Source of the DNA: Listeria cornellensis FSL F6-0969 | GTDB lineage: Bacteria; Bacillota; Bacilli; Lactobacillales; Listeriaceae | Direction of reading: 5' to 3' | Length of the DNA stretch: 64,000 bases | NCBI RefSeq assembly: GCF_000525855.1 | Contig: NZ_AODE01000019.1 | Coordinates: forward strand, 1 to 64,000 | Shown: piece after piece, positions 38,309 to 50,068 of the stretch | Numbering within the stretch: position 1 is the stretch's first letter | Layout of the letters: each line of letters begins with the position of its first letter | The notes under the pieces: model-generated | What the model was told of the DNA's origin: nothing | The model's input: the letters and a program-made list of their open reading frames with translations, nothing else | The model's database searches: none | Translations under genes and position numbers: made by a program

Positions 38309-38353
38309 AAAAAATGCTAGGACAAGATCCCAAATCTTGTCCTAGCATTTTTT
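38309..38353. terminator. Bidirectional terminator, 20-bp perfect stem
   Basis: AAAAAATGCTAGGACAAGAT (38309-38328) is exactly complementary to 38334-38353 around CCCAA. It serves the amidase gene and the convergent dtd-relA operon. Confidence 0.9.
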
Positions 38354-38363
38354 ATTACCTTCC

Positions 38364-38819
38364 CTATTTCCCCATCAACTCCTGCGAATCCAAAATAATC
38401 GTCACCGGACCGTGGTTCACAATACGCACATCCATCATCGCACCGAAAACCCCAGTCTCCACAACAATCCCTTCAGCCGCAAGCAGTTTGTTAAACAAAT
38501 CATACAAATCCGATGCCGCATCAGGAGCCGCCGAATTCGTAAAACTCGGACGCCTTCCCTTTTTCACATCGGCATACAGCGTGAATTGCGAGACGCTAAG
38601 AATCGCACCTCCAAAATCTTGAATCGACAAATTCATTTTATCCTCATTATCTTCAAAAATGCGCAATCCGACAATTTTCTTCACCATATACTTCACATCT
38701 TCTTCTGTATCGCCATGCGTGAAACCAACGAGCAGACAAAGCCCGCCAGCGATTTCTCCCACATTTTCATCGTCAATCGTTACACTTGCCTCGAAACAGC
38801 GCTGCGCCACAACTCGCAT
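38364..38819 (-). CDS. dtd: D-aminoacyl-tRNA deacylase
   Basis: Removes D-amino acids (and glycine from tRNA-Ala) from mischarged tRNA. It is 151 aa. The signature [17 protein letters not shown] and the C-terminal Gly-cisPro segment [12 protein letters not shown] are present. In most family members the residue before Gly-Pro is Asp (NDGP); here it is His, a small deviation. It follows relA after 21 bases, as in many Firmicutes. Confidence 0.93.
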   Translation of the reverse strand: MRVVAQRCFEASVTIDDENVGEIAGGLCLLVGFTHGDTEEDVKYMVKKIVGLRIFEDNEDKMNLSIQDFGGAILSVSQFTLYADVKKGRRPSFTNSAAPDAASDLYDLFNKLLAAEGIVVETGVFGAMMDVRIVNHGPVTIILDSQELMGK

Positions 38820-38840
38820 ACTAGATTCCCCCAGTCAGTC

Positions 38841-41060
38841 TCAATTCATTAAACGTCTAACCGTGTAGACATCAGGAACTTGCTTGATTTTATCAACAAC
38901 GCGTTGCAAATGATTAATATTATGAATTTGAAGCGTCAGAACGAGCGTCGCCATTTTATTATTATCGACTTTTGCGTTAACGCCGTTAATATTGCTTGTC
39001 AGGCTGTTCACGACTTGTAAGATATCATTCAGCATACCGTTGCGATTATAACCAAACACCTCAATATCGACGTTGTAGTCGGTTTTAGCAGTCATATCCG
39101 CATCTTCCCAATCCACGTCAATCAATCGTTCGGTATCTGGGCCATTGACATTCGGACAATCTTTCCGGTGAATCGAAATTCCGCGCCCTTTTGTGATGTA
39201 GCCAACAATTTCGTCCCCTGGTACTGGATTACAACAGCGCGATAAACGGATGAGTAAATTACCGACACCTTGCACCACGACGCCTGCATTATGCTTGATT
39301 TTAAGGCGTTCATTATTGCTGTCCGTCGGGTTTTTCGGTTTCGCTTCGATCTTGTTTAATAGCTTCTCTGTTTGCTCCTCCAGTTCCCGCTCGCGACGCT
39401 CTTTCTCCGTCAAACGATTCGCAACTTGAAGCGCGGTGATGCCATTGTAACCAACCGCCGCAAATAAATCATCTTCATGACTAAAATTCAAACGTTCGGC
39501 AAGTTTATTGATGTTCTCCGTCGTCATCACTTTCTTCGGCTCGAAATCAAGTTGACGTAACTCTTTTTCAACCATATCGTGGCCTTTTTCGACATTCTCT
39601 TCCTTCGCTTGGCGTTTGAAGAACTGACGAATCTTATTTTTCGCTTGCGACGTCTGCACAAGTTTCAACCAATCACGACTTGGCCCGTACGAATGTTTTG
39701 ACGTCAAAATTTCAATGATATCACCTGTTTTTAATTTATAATCAAGCGTGACAATTTTGCCATTAATTTTGGCGCCAATCGTCTTGTTCCCAATTTCAGT
39801 ATGGATTCGATAAGCAAAATCAAGCGGCACAGAACCGTTTGGTAGCTCGAACACGTCTCCTTTTGGGGTGAACACATAGACAACATCGGTGAACAAGTCG
39901 AGTTTCAGCGATTCCATAAATTCTTCGGCATTTTCCGACTCATTTTGATATTCAATGATTTCGCGGAACCAGCTCATTTTATTGTCGAAAGATGTCTTCG
40001 AATTGATAACTTTGCCTTCTTTGTAAGCCCAATGCGCCGCAACCCCGTACTCGGCAATTTGGTGCATTTCCAGCGTCCGAATCTGCACTTCTAGCGGCTC
40101 GCCTTGTGGACCAATCACCGTCGTATGAAGCGACTGATACATGTTCGATTTTGGCATCGCAATATAGTCTTTAAAGCGCCCTGGCATCGGCTTCCAACGC
40201 GTATGGATGATCCCAAGAACCGCATAACAATCCTTGATACTATCCACTAAAATCCGAACTGCCAGCAAATCGTAAATTTCGTTAAACTGCTTGTGCTGCT
40301 CCGACATTTTGCGATAAATCGAATAAATATGTTTTGGCCTACCAGAAATATCCGCCTTAATATGAAGTTCATCCAAATTCTCATTCACGCCTTCAATAAC
40401 ATCGCGTAAATAACGCTCCCGCTCTTCCCGTTTCTGCTTCATCAAATGCACAATGCGGTAATATTGCTGCGGATTCAAATAGCGCAATGCTGTATCCTCA
40501 AGCTCCCATTTCACACGAGAAATCCCCAAACGATGCGCAATCGGTGCAAAAATTTCTAACGTTTCATTCGCGATACGGCGCTGTTTCTCCACCGGTAAAT
40601 GCTTCAAGGTACGCATATTGTGCAGTCTATCCGCCAATTTCACGAGCATAACACGAATATCTTGCGCCATCGCGATGAACATTTTACGGTGATTCTCCGC
40701 TTGTTGCTCTTCATGCGATTTGTATTTAATTTTCCCAAGTTTCGTAACACCGTCGACAATCATTGCGATTTCTGGGCTAAACGCCTCTTCTAAATCCTGC
40801 AACGTAATCGGCGTATCTTCTACAACATCGTGCAAAAATCCAGAAGCAACAGTAGCCGGATCCATCTCTAGCTCCACTAAAATTCCTGCCACTTGAATAG
40901 GGTGAATAATGTAAGGTTCCCCCGATTTCCGGAATTGATCCTTGTGTGCCTCACGTGCGTAATCACACGCTTTTTTGACAAGTGCAAGATGCTCCTCATT
41001 CATGTAATGAGAAGCCATTTCAATTACTTGATCCGCTGTTAAATTTTGTTCTTTAGCCAT
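38841..41060 (-). CDS. relA: Bifunctional (p)ppGpp synthetase/hydrolase Rel
   Basis: Stringent-response enzyme of 739 aa. The N-terminal HD hydrolase domain (HPIQVAGILVELEMDP, GFLHDVVEDTP with HD, KLADRLHNMRTL) is intact, so it can degrade (p)ppGpp. The synthetase domain has RFKDYIAMPKSNMYQSLHTT with conserved Tyr and Lys. TGS (VFTPKGDVFELPNGSVPLDF), the zinc-finger-like RCCNPVPGDEIVGYITKGRG, and a C-terminal ACT domain follow. It matches the Listeria and Bacillus bifunctional Rel. The apt and recJ genes lie upstream in the same direction. Confidence 0.96.
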   Translation of the reverse strand: MAKEQNLTADQVIEMASHYMNEEHLALVKKACDYAREAHKDQFRKSGEPYIIHPIQVAGILVELEMDPATVASGFLHDVVEDTPITLQDLEEAFSPEIAMIVDGVTKLGKIKYKSHEEQQAENHRKMFIAMAQDIRVMLVKLADRLHNMRTLKHLPVEKQRRIANETLEIFAPIAHRLGISRVKWELEDTALRYLNPQQYYRIVHLMKQKREERERYLRDVIEGVNENLDELHIKADISGRPKHIYSIYRKMSEQHKQFNEIYDLLAVRILVDSIKDCYAVLGIIHTRWKPMPGRFKDYIAMPKSNMYQSLHTTVIGPQGEPLEVQIRTLEMHQIAEYGVAAHWAYKEGKVINSKTSFDNKMSWFREIIEYQNESENAEEFMESLKLDLFTDVVYVFTPKGDVFELPNGSVPLDFAYRIHTEIGNKTIGAKINGKIVTLDYKLKTGDIIEILTSKHSYGPSRDWLKLVQTSQAKNKIRQFFKRQAKEENVEKGHDMVEKELRQLDFEPKKVMTTENINKLAERLNFSHEDDLFAAVGYNGITALQVANRLTEKERRERELEEQTEKLLNKIEAKPKNPTDSNNERLKIKHNAGVVVQGVGNLLIRLSRCCNPVPGDEIVGYITKGRGISIHRKDCPNVNGPDTERLIDVDWEDADMTAKTDYNVDIEVFGYNRNGMLNDILQVVNSLTSNINGVNAKVDNNKMATLVLTLQIHNINHLQRVVDKIKQVPDVYTVRRLMN

Positions 41061-41104
41061 AATGTCCCCACACCCTTTTCATCCACGCTATCTATAAAGT
41101 ATGT

Positions 41105-41130
41105 AAAAGCACCCACGAATGAGTGCTTTT
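41105..41130 (-). terminator. Terminator of apt
   Basis: AAAAGCACC and GAGTGCTTTT form a short stem between apt and relA. On the minus strand CTTTT follows. Confidence 0.5.
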
Positions 41131-41227
41131 TAAAATTATTCTTATTTGATATTATAACATGTTTTACACGACTCACAAAGTAATTTTGTTGCCTAAGCCT
41201 GAAAAAACGCTTTTTTCGAAAATAGCT

Positions 41228-41749
41228 CTAGAAATCCATCAAAATCAGGCGGTCATATCCTTCTAATTTCTTATGACCCTCAAGTTCGGTTAGTTCGATT
41301 AAGAAAGCACAACCAGCCACAACGCCACCGAGTTCTTCGACAAGTTTAATCGTTGCTTCAATCGTACCACCTGTTGCTAGCAAATCGTCCGTAATAAGCA
41401 CGCGTTGCCCAGGTTTAATGGCATCTCTATGCATCGATAATTTATTCGTGCCATACTCTAAATCGTATTCCATATCCACTGTTTCACGCGGCAATTTATT
41501 CGGTTTACGAACTGGTGCAAAGCCAATACCAAGCGAATAAGCAACCGGACATCCGATGATGAAACCACGCGCTTCAGGTCCGACAATAACATCAACGCTT
41601 AATTTTTTTGCATATTCTACAATTTGGTCCGTCGCAAATTTGTAAGCCTCACCATGACTCATCAATGGTGTGATATCTTTAAAAACAATACCTTCTTTTG
41701 GCCAATCATTGACAATCGCTACATAACTTCTCAATTCTTCTAAGTTCAT
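41228..41749 (-). CDS. apt: Adenine phosphoribosyltransferase
   Basis: Salvages adenine to AMP with PRPP. It is 173 aa. [30 protein letters not shown] is the family start region in shortened form here, [18 protein letters not shown] binds substrate, and [16 protein letters not shown] is the PRPP-binding motif. The start is ATG 41749, which overlaps the recJ stop by four bases (ATGA) with GGAGGAAAC upstream. The longer frame is a readthrough of the recJ end. Confidence 0.96.
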   Translation of the reverse strand: MNLEELRSYVAIVNDWPKEGIVFKDITPLMSHGEAYKFATDQIVEYAKKLSVDVIVGPEARGFIIGCPVAYSLGIGFAPVRKPNKLPRETVDMEYDLEYGTNKLSMHRDAIKPGQRVLITDDLLATGGTIEATIKLVEELGGVVAGCAFLIELTELEGHKKLEGYDRLILMDF

Positions 41750-44111
41750 TTTACTGTTTCCTCCAAAATTGAATTCCCCTTCGAATTCATTAGCTTCTCC
41801 ATCCAATCATACAATTCGTTGTAATTGGAATAGAGTAATTTCTGTTCCATCGCAATACGGTATTCCCGAGCTTTATAAACAGCTGAGTCCTCCAGATTAC
41901 GCTTTTCCCCAATTTCATTCAATCGAATCACGCCATCCTCTATTGTAGCAAAATTTAGATCAAAAAACACGCGTGAACATAAAATCAACTTGATCATCCG
42001 TCCAACTAAACTGCTTACAAAGGCGTGACATGTTTTGAGCAAGCGGGAAAGGTTGGTGTTTTTTAAGCACTGCATAGAGTTGTGCGAAATGTTCGCGACT
42101 AGGCATCGACGCAATCGCATTCCCATTTTTGGCTTCTACATGCAAATAAATTCGGTCCGCCGACGTATTCGTAACCAGCGCCTCAAGCAAGGCCACATCA
42201 TCCGGCATATCCGCAAAAATAAGATCTTTCGTCGCTGCGTCCGTGCAGTCACCGATCGACTGTATTTGCGCACAAACAAGATTCGCATTCGCCGCTAACA
42301 GTTTTTCCCGCGTCCCCTTTTGGAAACACACGAATACTTTATCCGCCATGCCATCCGTTTGCAGTAACTTCTCCCATTCCGCGCGACTTCTGACATCAAA
42401 CAATTGCCAATGTCCGATTTTCAAATCCACAATGCGGAGTTGCGGTTTACGCATATTATTCCATTCATTGATAGATAGCTCGCCAACCACGTCCACTTTT
42501 GCCATTGGAGAAATTTTTTTCAACGAGCTCGCCAGTTCCAAAACCAACCGCATCCATCGAAGCACCCGAATCCGCTGTAATAGCCGTTTTCAAATGATTC
42601 TTGTCCGTGCCAATTCGCTTCGTGCCGTTCAATCGGACGCCTTCGAACGCAAAAACTGGTTTTGGATTATCCGTCCCAAATGGTGCTAATTTGTTCAACT
42701 GCGCGATAAAATCAATCGTCACCGTCTCCACCGGAATCGCCTCTTCCACGCGCAAAATGGACACAAAATCCTCTGGCGTCAACGTTTCCCGAGCTAGCTT
42801 CGATAAATTATCCCGCAACGTCGCCACATCAGTCGCGTCAAGCGTCATACCAGCCGCCATTGGGTGACCACCAAACGCCTTTAAAAGCTCCTGATTCGCG
42901 TCCAGCGCTTGGTATAAATGGAACGCCTCAATACTCCGTCCAGAGCCTTTCGCAATACCCGCGACCTCATCGATACCGAGCACAATCACAGGTCGTGCGT
43001 AACGATCCACCAAACGCGAAGCCACAATCCCAACAACACCAGGATTCCAGCCGGCTTTTCCGATGACAAGTACTTCATTTCCTTCACCAAGAAACTCCGC
43101 TTCAATCATCGCAATCGCTTCCTCCGCAATCTGCGCCACAATCGTTTGCCGCTCCTTATTCGCCTCATCGATTTCCTCCGCCAAGAAAACCGCCTCTTCC
43201 GGATCTTCCGTAAGCAACAACTCAGCCGCCGAATCCGCAGGGCCTAACCGACCAACCGCATTTAAGCGCGGTGCAATCATGAAGCCAATCGTCTCTTCTG
43301 TCGCTTCAGGAAGTTTGGCACTAGCCAGTTTTGCCAAAGCTGACACACCAATATTCGCATTCTCACGCAAAATTCGCAATCCTTTTTGCACAAATAAGCG
43401 GTTTTCATCCGTCAGCGAAACCAAATCAGCCACCGTCCCAATCGCCACTAAGTCCAGCAATTCCGTCGGTTCCTCTCCCAACAACGCGTGAGCCAGCTTG
43501 TAAGCCACGCCAACACCCGCTAAATCAGGAAACGGGTAATTAGACTCCGGATGACGCGGATGGATCACAGCGACCGCCTGAGGCATCATTTCCTTCGCCT
43601 CATGATGATCCGTCACAATAACATCCAGACCAATCTCCTTTGCATGCGCCATCACATCGAGCGCCGAAATCCCATTATCCACCGTAATCAGCAAATCAAC
43701 ACCCGAATCCTTCGCCTGCGTAAAAGCCGCCACATTCGGTCCATATCCTTCTGTAAACCGATTCGGAATATAAAAATCTGCATTCGCGCCAAGCTTGCGC
43801 AACGTTTTCAGCAAGACCGTCACACTCGTCACACCGTCCGCATCATAGTCCCCATACACAAGAATCTGCTCCCCGGCATCAATCGCCCGCTTAATCCGGT
43901 CCACCGCAAGCCCCATCTCCGCAAACAAAAACGGATCATACGCCTCATACTTATCCGGATTTAAAAATTTATCCAATTGACCAGCAGTCGTGACCTTGCG
44001 ACGCGCAAATAACTCCGCCATCGGTAGCGTGCACTTCAGTTCATCAGCAACCTGTTGCATCGCCGTCGCATCCGCCGTCTCCACTTGCCATTTATATTTA
44101 GAATGAATCAT
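41746..44111 (-). CDS. recJ: Single-stranded-DNA exonuclease RecJ, frame broken twice
   Basis: 5'-3' ssDNA exonuclease in recombination repair. About 787 aa after repair. The DHH phosphoesterase motifs are [17 protein letters not shown] (I), [12 protein letters not shown] (II), [11 protein letters not shown] (III) and [15 protein letters not shown] (IV), with the DHHA1 region [13 protein letters not shown]. Breaks lie at the T run 42514-42520 (one base fewer gives [13 protein letters not shown]) and at the A run 41962-41967 (one base fewer gives FTRVFDLNFA). The C-terminal part is the Bacillales-type RecJ extension. The end overlaps apt by four bases. Confidence 0.9.
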
Positions 44112-44155
44112 GATTTACCACCCCTCAACCCTACCCATTATACAGAAAAAACAAC

Positions 44156-44184
44156 AAAAAGACCACCCAACCGGATGGCCTTTT
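44156..44184 (-). terminator. Terminator of the lapA-like gene
   Basis: AAAAGGCCATCCG and GGGTGGTCTTTTT pair on the minus strand around GTT, followed by T. Confidence 0.75.
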
Positions 44185-44195
44185 ATCAATATCTT

Positions 44196-44525
44196 TTATA
44201 CAGTCGGTTTCGGCGCCTCATCTGGAACTTCTACTTCCGAAACTTTCACTTTACGCGATTTTTCCGCAGCTAGTGTACGTTCCAATTCTTTCTTTGCAGC
44301 CTCAAGCGTCTTGATTTGCTTCTTCATCGCATTCACGCGCACAATATTCAAACAGAAGAAAATCAAACCACCAACCAAAACGGACCCCAAAATAACCAAG
44401 ATAAGCGGCCACTCCACTTTCGCAAATAAGAAATTCACTTGTACCGAATCAACATTCACAATCGCGAAAATTGCAATAATAATAGCTAACACAATCCCAA
44501 CAATCACTTGCCATTGAACTTTCAT
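44196..44525 (-). CDS. LapA-domain membrane protein
   Basis: Protein of about 109 aa with two transmembrane segments (VIVGIVLAIIIAIFAIVNV and PLILVILGSVLVGGLIFFCL) around the FLFAKVEWPL loop, then a cytoplasmic coiled coil (AMKKQIKTLEAAKKELERTL). This is the LapA/DUF1049 architecture, called lipopolysaccharide assembly protein A after E. coli; in Firmicutes the role is unknown. ATG 44525 follows AGGAGG. The upstream extension of the open frame is the leader. Confidence 0.85.
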   Translation of the reverse strand: MKVQWQVIVGIVLAIIIAIFAIVNVDSVQVNFLFAKVEWPLILVILGSVLVGGLIFFCLNIVRVNAMKKQIKTLEAAKKELERTLAAEKSRKVKVSEVEVPDEAPKPTV

Positions 44526-44590
44526 CTCAAAAACCTCCTTCATTCTCTTATAAAATACCCACAAGATCACGAGTTCAATCCCATTTAGGC

Positions 44591-45139
44591 TTATTCATAA
44601 AGCAACGCCAAATTTTTCAAATCACGCGAACCCAGCTGTATATCAATGATTGACGCTAACTCAAAGTGAATCTCACCATACGATTCCGCATCATCATCCA
44701 AATCCTCCATCACAATATGCTCCTTCACGACATGACGCACATAGCCATTCAACGACTCGCGCTCCTCATCCTGATCCAGAAATACCGAAATCGCGATTTT
44801 CTGATCCATCGCAAGCGTCAGTACATTCACCAACAAATTCCCAAACGTGCTCACCGCAAATTCCTCGTGCCGCTCCTGATTCAAAAGATACAACCGCTCC
44901 GCTCGCTTAGCACTCTGACCACCATTATCCACCCGAAAAACCACATCGAGCCTAGCAATCAAGTAACCAGATGCCCTCGCCTGCGTGCTAACAATCTGCA
45001 TCACCACATAATCCTTCGTCACTGACTGCACAAAACCACCATAACGCTCATCTTTACTCGTCATATCATTATAAATATACACAATCGTCTGCGCTTTCAT
45101 CGCGTTTTTCAACACACGACACAAAATCTCTCTGTCCAT
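44591..45139 (-). CDS. Hypothetical protein with an internal duplication
   Basis: Cytoplasmic protein of 182 aa; family not recognised. Its two halves are related. Residues about 10-75 read AMKAQTIVYIYND...GGFVQSVTKDYVVMQIV...LDVVFRVDNG, and residues about 108-173 read AMDQKIAISVFLDQ...NGYVRHVVKEHIVMEDL...LASIIDIQLG. Each half looks like a five-stranded barrel with a G-x-V turn, similar in pattern to Sm-like (Hfq/LSm) folds, though this is my inference. ATG 45139 follows GAGGAG. It lies between lapA and a small membrane-protein gene. Confidence 0.6.
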   Translation of the reverse strand: MDREILCRVLKNAMKAQTIVYIYNDMTSKDERYGGFVQSVTKDYVVMQIVSTQARASGYLIARLDVVFRVDNGGQSAKRAERLYLLNQERHEEFAVSTFGNLLVNVLTLAMDQKIAISVFLDQDEERESLNGYVRHVVKEHIVMEDLDDDAESYGEIHFELASIIDIQLGSRDLKNLALLYE

Positions 45140-45227
45140 CAAAATCTCCTCATTTCTTTCAAATCATCTGAGGACGAGCGATTTTCCTATTTCTTCACAT
45201 ACCTTCTTTTATGCATCCTAAATCCTC

Positions 45228-45296
45228 CTAAAACGAAAATACCCAAATCGCACAATAAACCAGCGCCAAACCACCAGTAATCAGTAACGATTTCAT
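45228..45296 (-). CDS. Possible 22-residue membrane peptide overlapping the previous stop
   Basis: The ATG at 45296 overlaps the repaired stop of the preceding small gene (ATGA). It encodes MKSLLITGGLALVYCAIWVF plus SF, almost all one hydrophobic helix. There is no clear ribosome binding site, so it would need coupling. It could be accidental. Confidence 0.25.
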   Translation of the reverse strand: MKSLLITGGLALVYCAIWVFSF

Positions 45297-45485
45297 GACA
45301 TACCAAGCAAAATTCCGATGACAATAATCACCACGCCGAAAACAATCGAGATTAAAAAACGAATCCCAGCCATCAAAGTCAGGTCCACCGCCATCTTGCC
45401 AGTTCTCATGCCACCTTTTCGAATAAAACAACCCGAGCACAAAAAGCCCCACACCGATTGCTATCACAACTATCTGCCAAATCAT
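45293..45485 (-). CDS. Small two-helix membrane protein, about 63 aa after frame repair
   Basis: As written, the frame runs 85 codons, but the second half is unlike a protein. Removing one base from the six-base run 45354-45359 gives 63 aa with two clear membrane helices, IVVIAIGVGLFVLGLFY and ISIVFGVVIIVIGILLG, joined by a charged loop (KRWHENWQDGGGPDFDGWDS). No family recognised. It lies upstream of the duplicated-domain gene on the same strand. Confidence 0.6.
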
Positions 45486-45619
45486 GTTCCCATCGTACTC
45501 CTTATTCTCAATAAAAAATGCCGAATGCCTACCCCACCTGAATTTTACGTCTCAGATAAGATACACATTCGGCATTAGACGCGTTAGCTAAGTCTTGCCG
45601 AAAATCCGCTTATCACAGA

Positions 45620-47882
45620 TTATACGACTGGTTGGTCCGTTCTTGCGCGTTTCTTTTTCTTCTGCGTATTAATAACGCCTTTTTTCTTCAACTCACGTTT
45701 CTTGAATACGAACCACAATTGCATTGCCATGAAGATGGATGAGAACACACTAGATACTAATCCAACTAATAGCGCAATCGAGAAGTTCAGGATTGACTCA
45801 TTACCAAAGATAATAAGCGCGATAACCGTGAATAGTACAGTCAAAATCGTATTGATCGAACGGATAAAGGTCTGGCGTAAACCATGATTAACCGCAAACG
45901 CGATATCCTCTGGTTTTTTGAAGCGTCCCATTTTGAAGGAAACATCCCGAATCCTATCCGCCGTAACAATCGTATCATTGATGGAGTAACCGATAACGGT
46001 CAGCACCGCCGCAATAAATGTCAGATCGACCTCCAGCCGGAAGATACTAAAGAAGATGAAGATCATGAAGGCATCAAATAGTAACGACAGAATCGTCGCG
46101 ATACCCATTGACAACTCGAAACGAAACGCGATATAAACCACAATCAGTAACGAGGCAATAGCAAGCGCCCACAGTCCATCTTTCGCAAGTTCCTGTCCAA
46201 CAGTCGGCGTTACCGTACTAATATTCGGATCCGTCCCGTACGCTTTCTTGAAATGCGTTTTAAACTTCGCGATTTCGTCCTGCGACAAGGCACCCTTATA
46301 ACTAATAACGGCCGTCTTATTATTATTTTGGAAATTGATATCATTAGAAGGCATATCAATCTCTTTCAAATCCTTATTAATTTGCTCCTCCGTCAGCGCC
46401 TGTGTCGAAGTGACCTCCGCACGCGTACCACTCGCAAAATCAATACCTAGATTCAACTTGAACACCGATAAAATCACAATCCCAATCACAACAATGACTG
46501 CAAAAGTAGTTAAGAACGCACGATGATGTTTGACGAAATCATACTTATCAAAATGCGTTTTCAAATCGAATGTTTGTTTACCTTCATGTAAATCATGAAT
46601 ATCTTTACGACGAACCGCAAACAATCCTGGTTTATTATTCAGCACATTACTGCTTACAAGAAGTCCCATAAGCGCTCTTGAACCCCAAACAGCAGTCAAG
46701 AAACTCACTAGAATACTGATAATCAATACCGTCGCGAAACCTTTAATCGAGCTTGACCCGAAGTAGAAAAGAACCCCAGCAACGATCAGCGTCGAAATGT
46801 TTCCATCAAAGATAGCTCTGAAGGATTCTTTCCCACCTGTATCGAAGGCTGTTTTCGTGGATTTACCAACCTTGAGTTCTTCCCTTATCCGCTCGTAGGT
46901 AATAACGTTGGCATCGACCGCCATACCAATACCGAGAATTAATCCGGCAATACCTGGTAGTGTAAGGGTTGCATTTAATAATCCTAAAATGAGTAGCACA
47001 ATGTACGTATACGCCACCAAAGTAATAGAAGCTACAACACCTGGTAAACGATATACAGCCATCATGAAGATAAAGATAGCAATAACACCAACAAGTCCGG
47101 CTACAACGGTTTCAGCCAATGCATCTTGACCAAATTGTGCGCCGACAGAAGTAGAGTAAACCTCCGTTAATTTAACAGGAAGTGCCCCAGAGTTCAGCAA
47201 GTTCGCTAATTCTTTCGCAGAATCCATCGTAAAACTACCCGAAATTTCTACTTTCTTCGTGTCTAATTCACGATCTACGTTTGGCGCAGAAAGGAATGCT
47301 GGTTTTTCTTTGACAAGTTCTGTTTTGTATTTTAGACCTTCTTTCCAGTCCAACCAAATAACTAACTGATTATCTGGCGCTTTTGCAGCAATCGTTTTGG
47401 TTACGTTAGCAAATTTATCTTTGCTCTTCATTTCCAACGTAACGATTGCTTGGTTTTTGTCGTTTGTTACAGCTTTAGCGCTGCCTGGTACAAGATCACT
47501 ACCGTCCATCATCAGCTTGTCATTAGCATCACGGAATGACAAAACAGCTTGTGTCGATAGGATTTTTCGTGCTTCTGTTTGATCCGTTACCCCTGCGAGT
47601 TGAACCCGAATACGGTTTCCGCCCTCAATCGTGATAACTGGTTCTGTAACCCCTAATGTATTAATACGTTGATCCAATGTTGCCACTGTTTCTTTCAGTG
47701 TTTCATTGGTTACTTTGCTTTTCCCGTCAGCAGGCTCTACTTGGTAAAGAACCTCGAAACCACCTTGCAGATCGAGACCAAGATTAATTTTATCTAGAAC
47801 AGGTTTTGCAGTAAAAATAACTGTTCCAAAAAATAATTGCTACGATCAGGAAAAATGTAATTATTTTACTTTTCTTTATCAT
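45620..47882 (-). CDS. secDF: Protein translocase subunit SecDF, frame broken once
   Basis: Fused SecD-SecF that uses the proton gradient to help SecYEG export proteins. About 753 aa after repair, as in B. subtilis. The N-terminus from ATG 47882 reads IKKSKIITFFLIVAII, then FGTVIFTAKPVLDKINLGLD, LQGG, rejoined when one base is dropped from the six-base run 47828-47833. SecD motifs GLDLQGG, VAGLVGVIAIFIFMMAVY and GIGMAVDANVITYERIREEL are present. The SecF part has LNLGIDFASGTRAEV and VIGYSINDTIVTADRIRD. Twelve transmembrane segments are expected. GGGAGG lies upstream of the start. Confidence 0.94.
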
Positions 47883-47952
47883 TTCTTTCTAATTCCTCCC
47901 TCATCTACTAACAACAGACACCTTTGTAGGCGCCATTACGCTATGTAGAATG

Positions 47953-48241
47953 CTACTCTTGACCTTCCGTTAGTTGCAGCGAAATATCTTCCTTCTCCGC
48001 TTCCTCTGGCGGTCCCATGGTAATAAAGTCCATTAATGATGCTATCTTCATTTGTAAAATGTCGTGAATGCGCTGATGCAAACGCGGGTCCTCTTGATCC
48101 TTCCAAACAACTTCAACCAAAAAAAGACCAAATATGTTCCGCTTTGATTTCACGGTATCCCATAAGTTTAAAATCTTCTACACGAATTAAAATTGCTGTT
48201 TCTAACTGGTCGTACCACTCTTTGTCGGATCTCATCCTCAT
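47953..48241 (-). CDS. comN: ComN-like post-transcriptional regulator, frame broken once
   Basis: About 95 aa after repair. The start MRMRSDKEWYDQLETAIL and LMGYREIKAEHIWSFLVEVVWK match the YrzD/ComN family; the Bacillus member controls comE mRNA localisation and competence. As written, the frame stops after IWSFFG. Dropping one base from the seven-base run 48119-48125 continues it to the acidic C-terminus (LQLTEGQE). The ATG at 48241 follows GAAGGTG. It sits between yajC and secDF, the usual place. The 48242-48424 gap before the yajC terminator shows no gene. Confidence 0.75.
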
Positions 48242-48424
48242 TCTCACACCTTCTTTTTCAAACAACATAGATTCATTTTATCTAATTATGAAGTAAATGG
48301 GAAGCATAATCTTCGAAAAAGCCAAATCTTTATTTCTAAACTGGTCACAAAATGATTGCATTACCTTCAAAAAACTCATTTTTCTTTGCTTAACGATATT
48401 TCTATATACCCATTTATCTACAAG

Positions 48425-48468
48425 AAAAAACAAGCCAGTACAAGGATTTTAATCCACGGCTTGTTTTT
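48425..48468 (-). terminator. Terminator of yajC
   Basis: On the minus strand AACAAGCC...GGATT and AATCC...GGCTTGTT pair, followed by TTTTTT. Confidence 0.75.
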
Positions 48469-48480
48469 CAAAAAGAAAAC

Positions 48481-48807
48481 TTATTTTTTCTCCGTATCTA
48501 CTTCCGTTGTTGTTACTTCTTCAACTTCCGCTTCTACTACTTCTTCCTCAACTGCATCTGCTTTCGCTAAAACAGTACGGACTGCATTGCGATCAAAAGT
48601 TAGTTCGCTACCAGCACAATCAAGCACAATATTACCATCTTCAATTGCTACAACTGTTCCATGCAATCCTCCGATAGTAATGATTTTATCGCCTTTAGAT
48701 AGACCGCTTTGCATTGATGTTACTTCTTTTTGACGTTTTTGTTGTGGACGGATAAGCAAGAAGTAGAACAATACGATCATTAATAATAACGGTATTAACA
48801 TTGCCAT
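48481..48807 (-). CDS. yajC: Preprotein translocase accessory subunit YajC
   Basis: Small membrane protein of 108 aa that associates with SecDF. It has one N-terminal helix (LIPLLLMIVLFYFLLI, 4-19), the family RPQQKRQKEVTSMQSGLSKGD, then IITIGGLHGTVVAIEDG and an acidic C-terminal tail. AAAGGAG lies about twelve bases before the ATG, somewhat far. It is downstream of tgt, as in most bacteria. Confidence 0.94.
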   Translation of the reverse strand: MAMLIPLLLMIVLFYFLLIRPQQKRQKEVTSMQSGLSKGDKIITIGGLHGTVVAIEDGNIVLDCAGSELTFDRNAVRTVLAKADAVEEEVVEAEVEEVTTTEVDTEKK

Positions 48808-48841
48808 GTGTTTATTCAGCTCCTTTCGTTTTTATTCTATA

Positions 48842-49984
<1,143 letters not shown>

Positions 49985-50068
49985 CTACCTCTTTCTATTT
50001 AGGATATCCAAATCATAGCATATCTAAAAAAGCACTGAAAAACAAGTCTTTTCTAGTAAAAAAATAAA

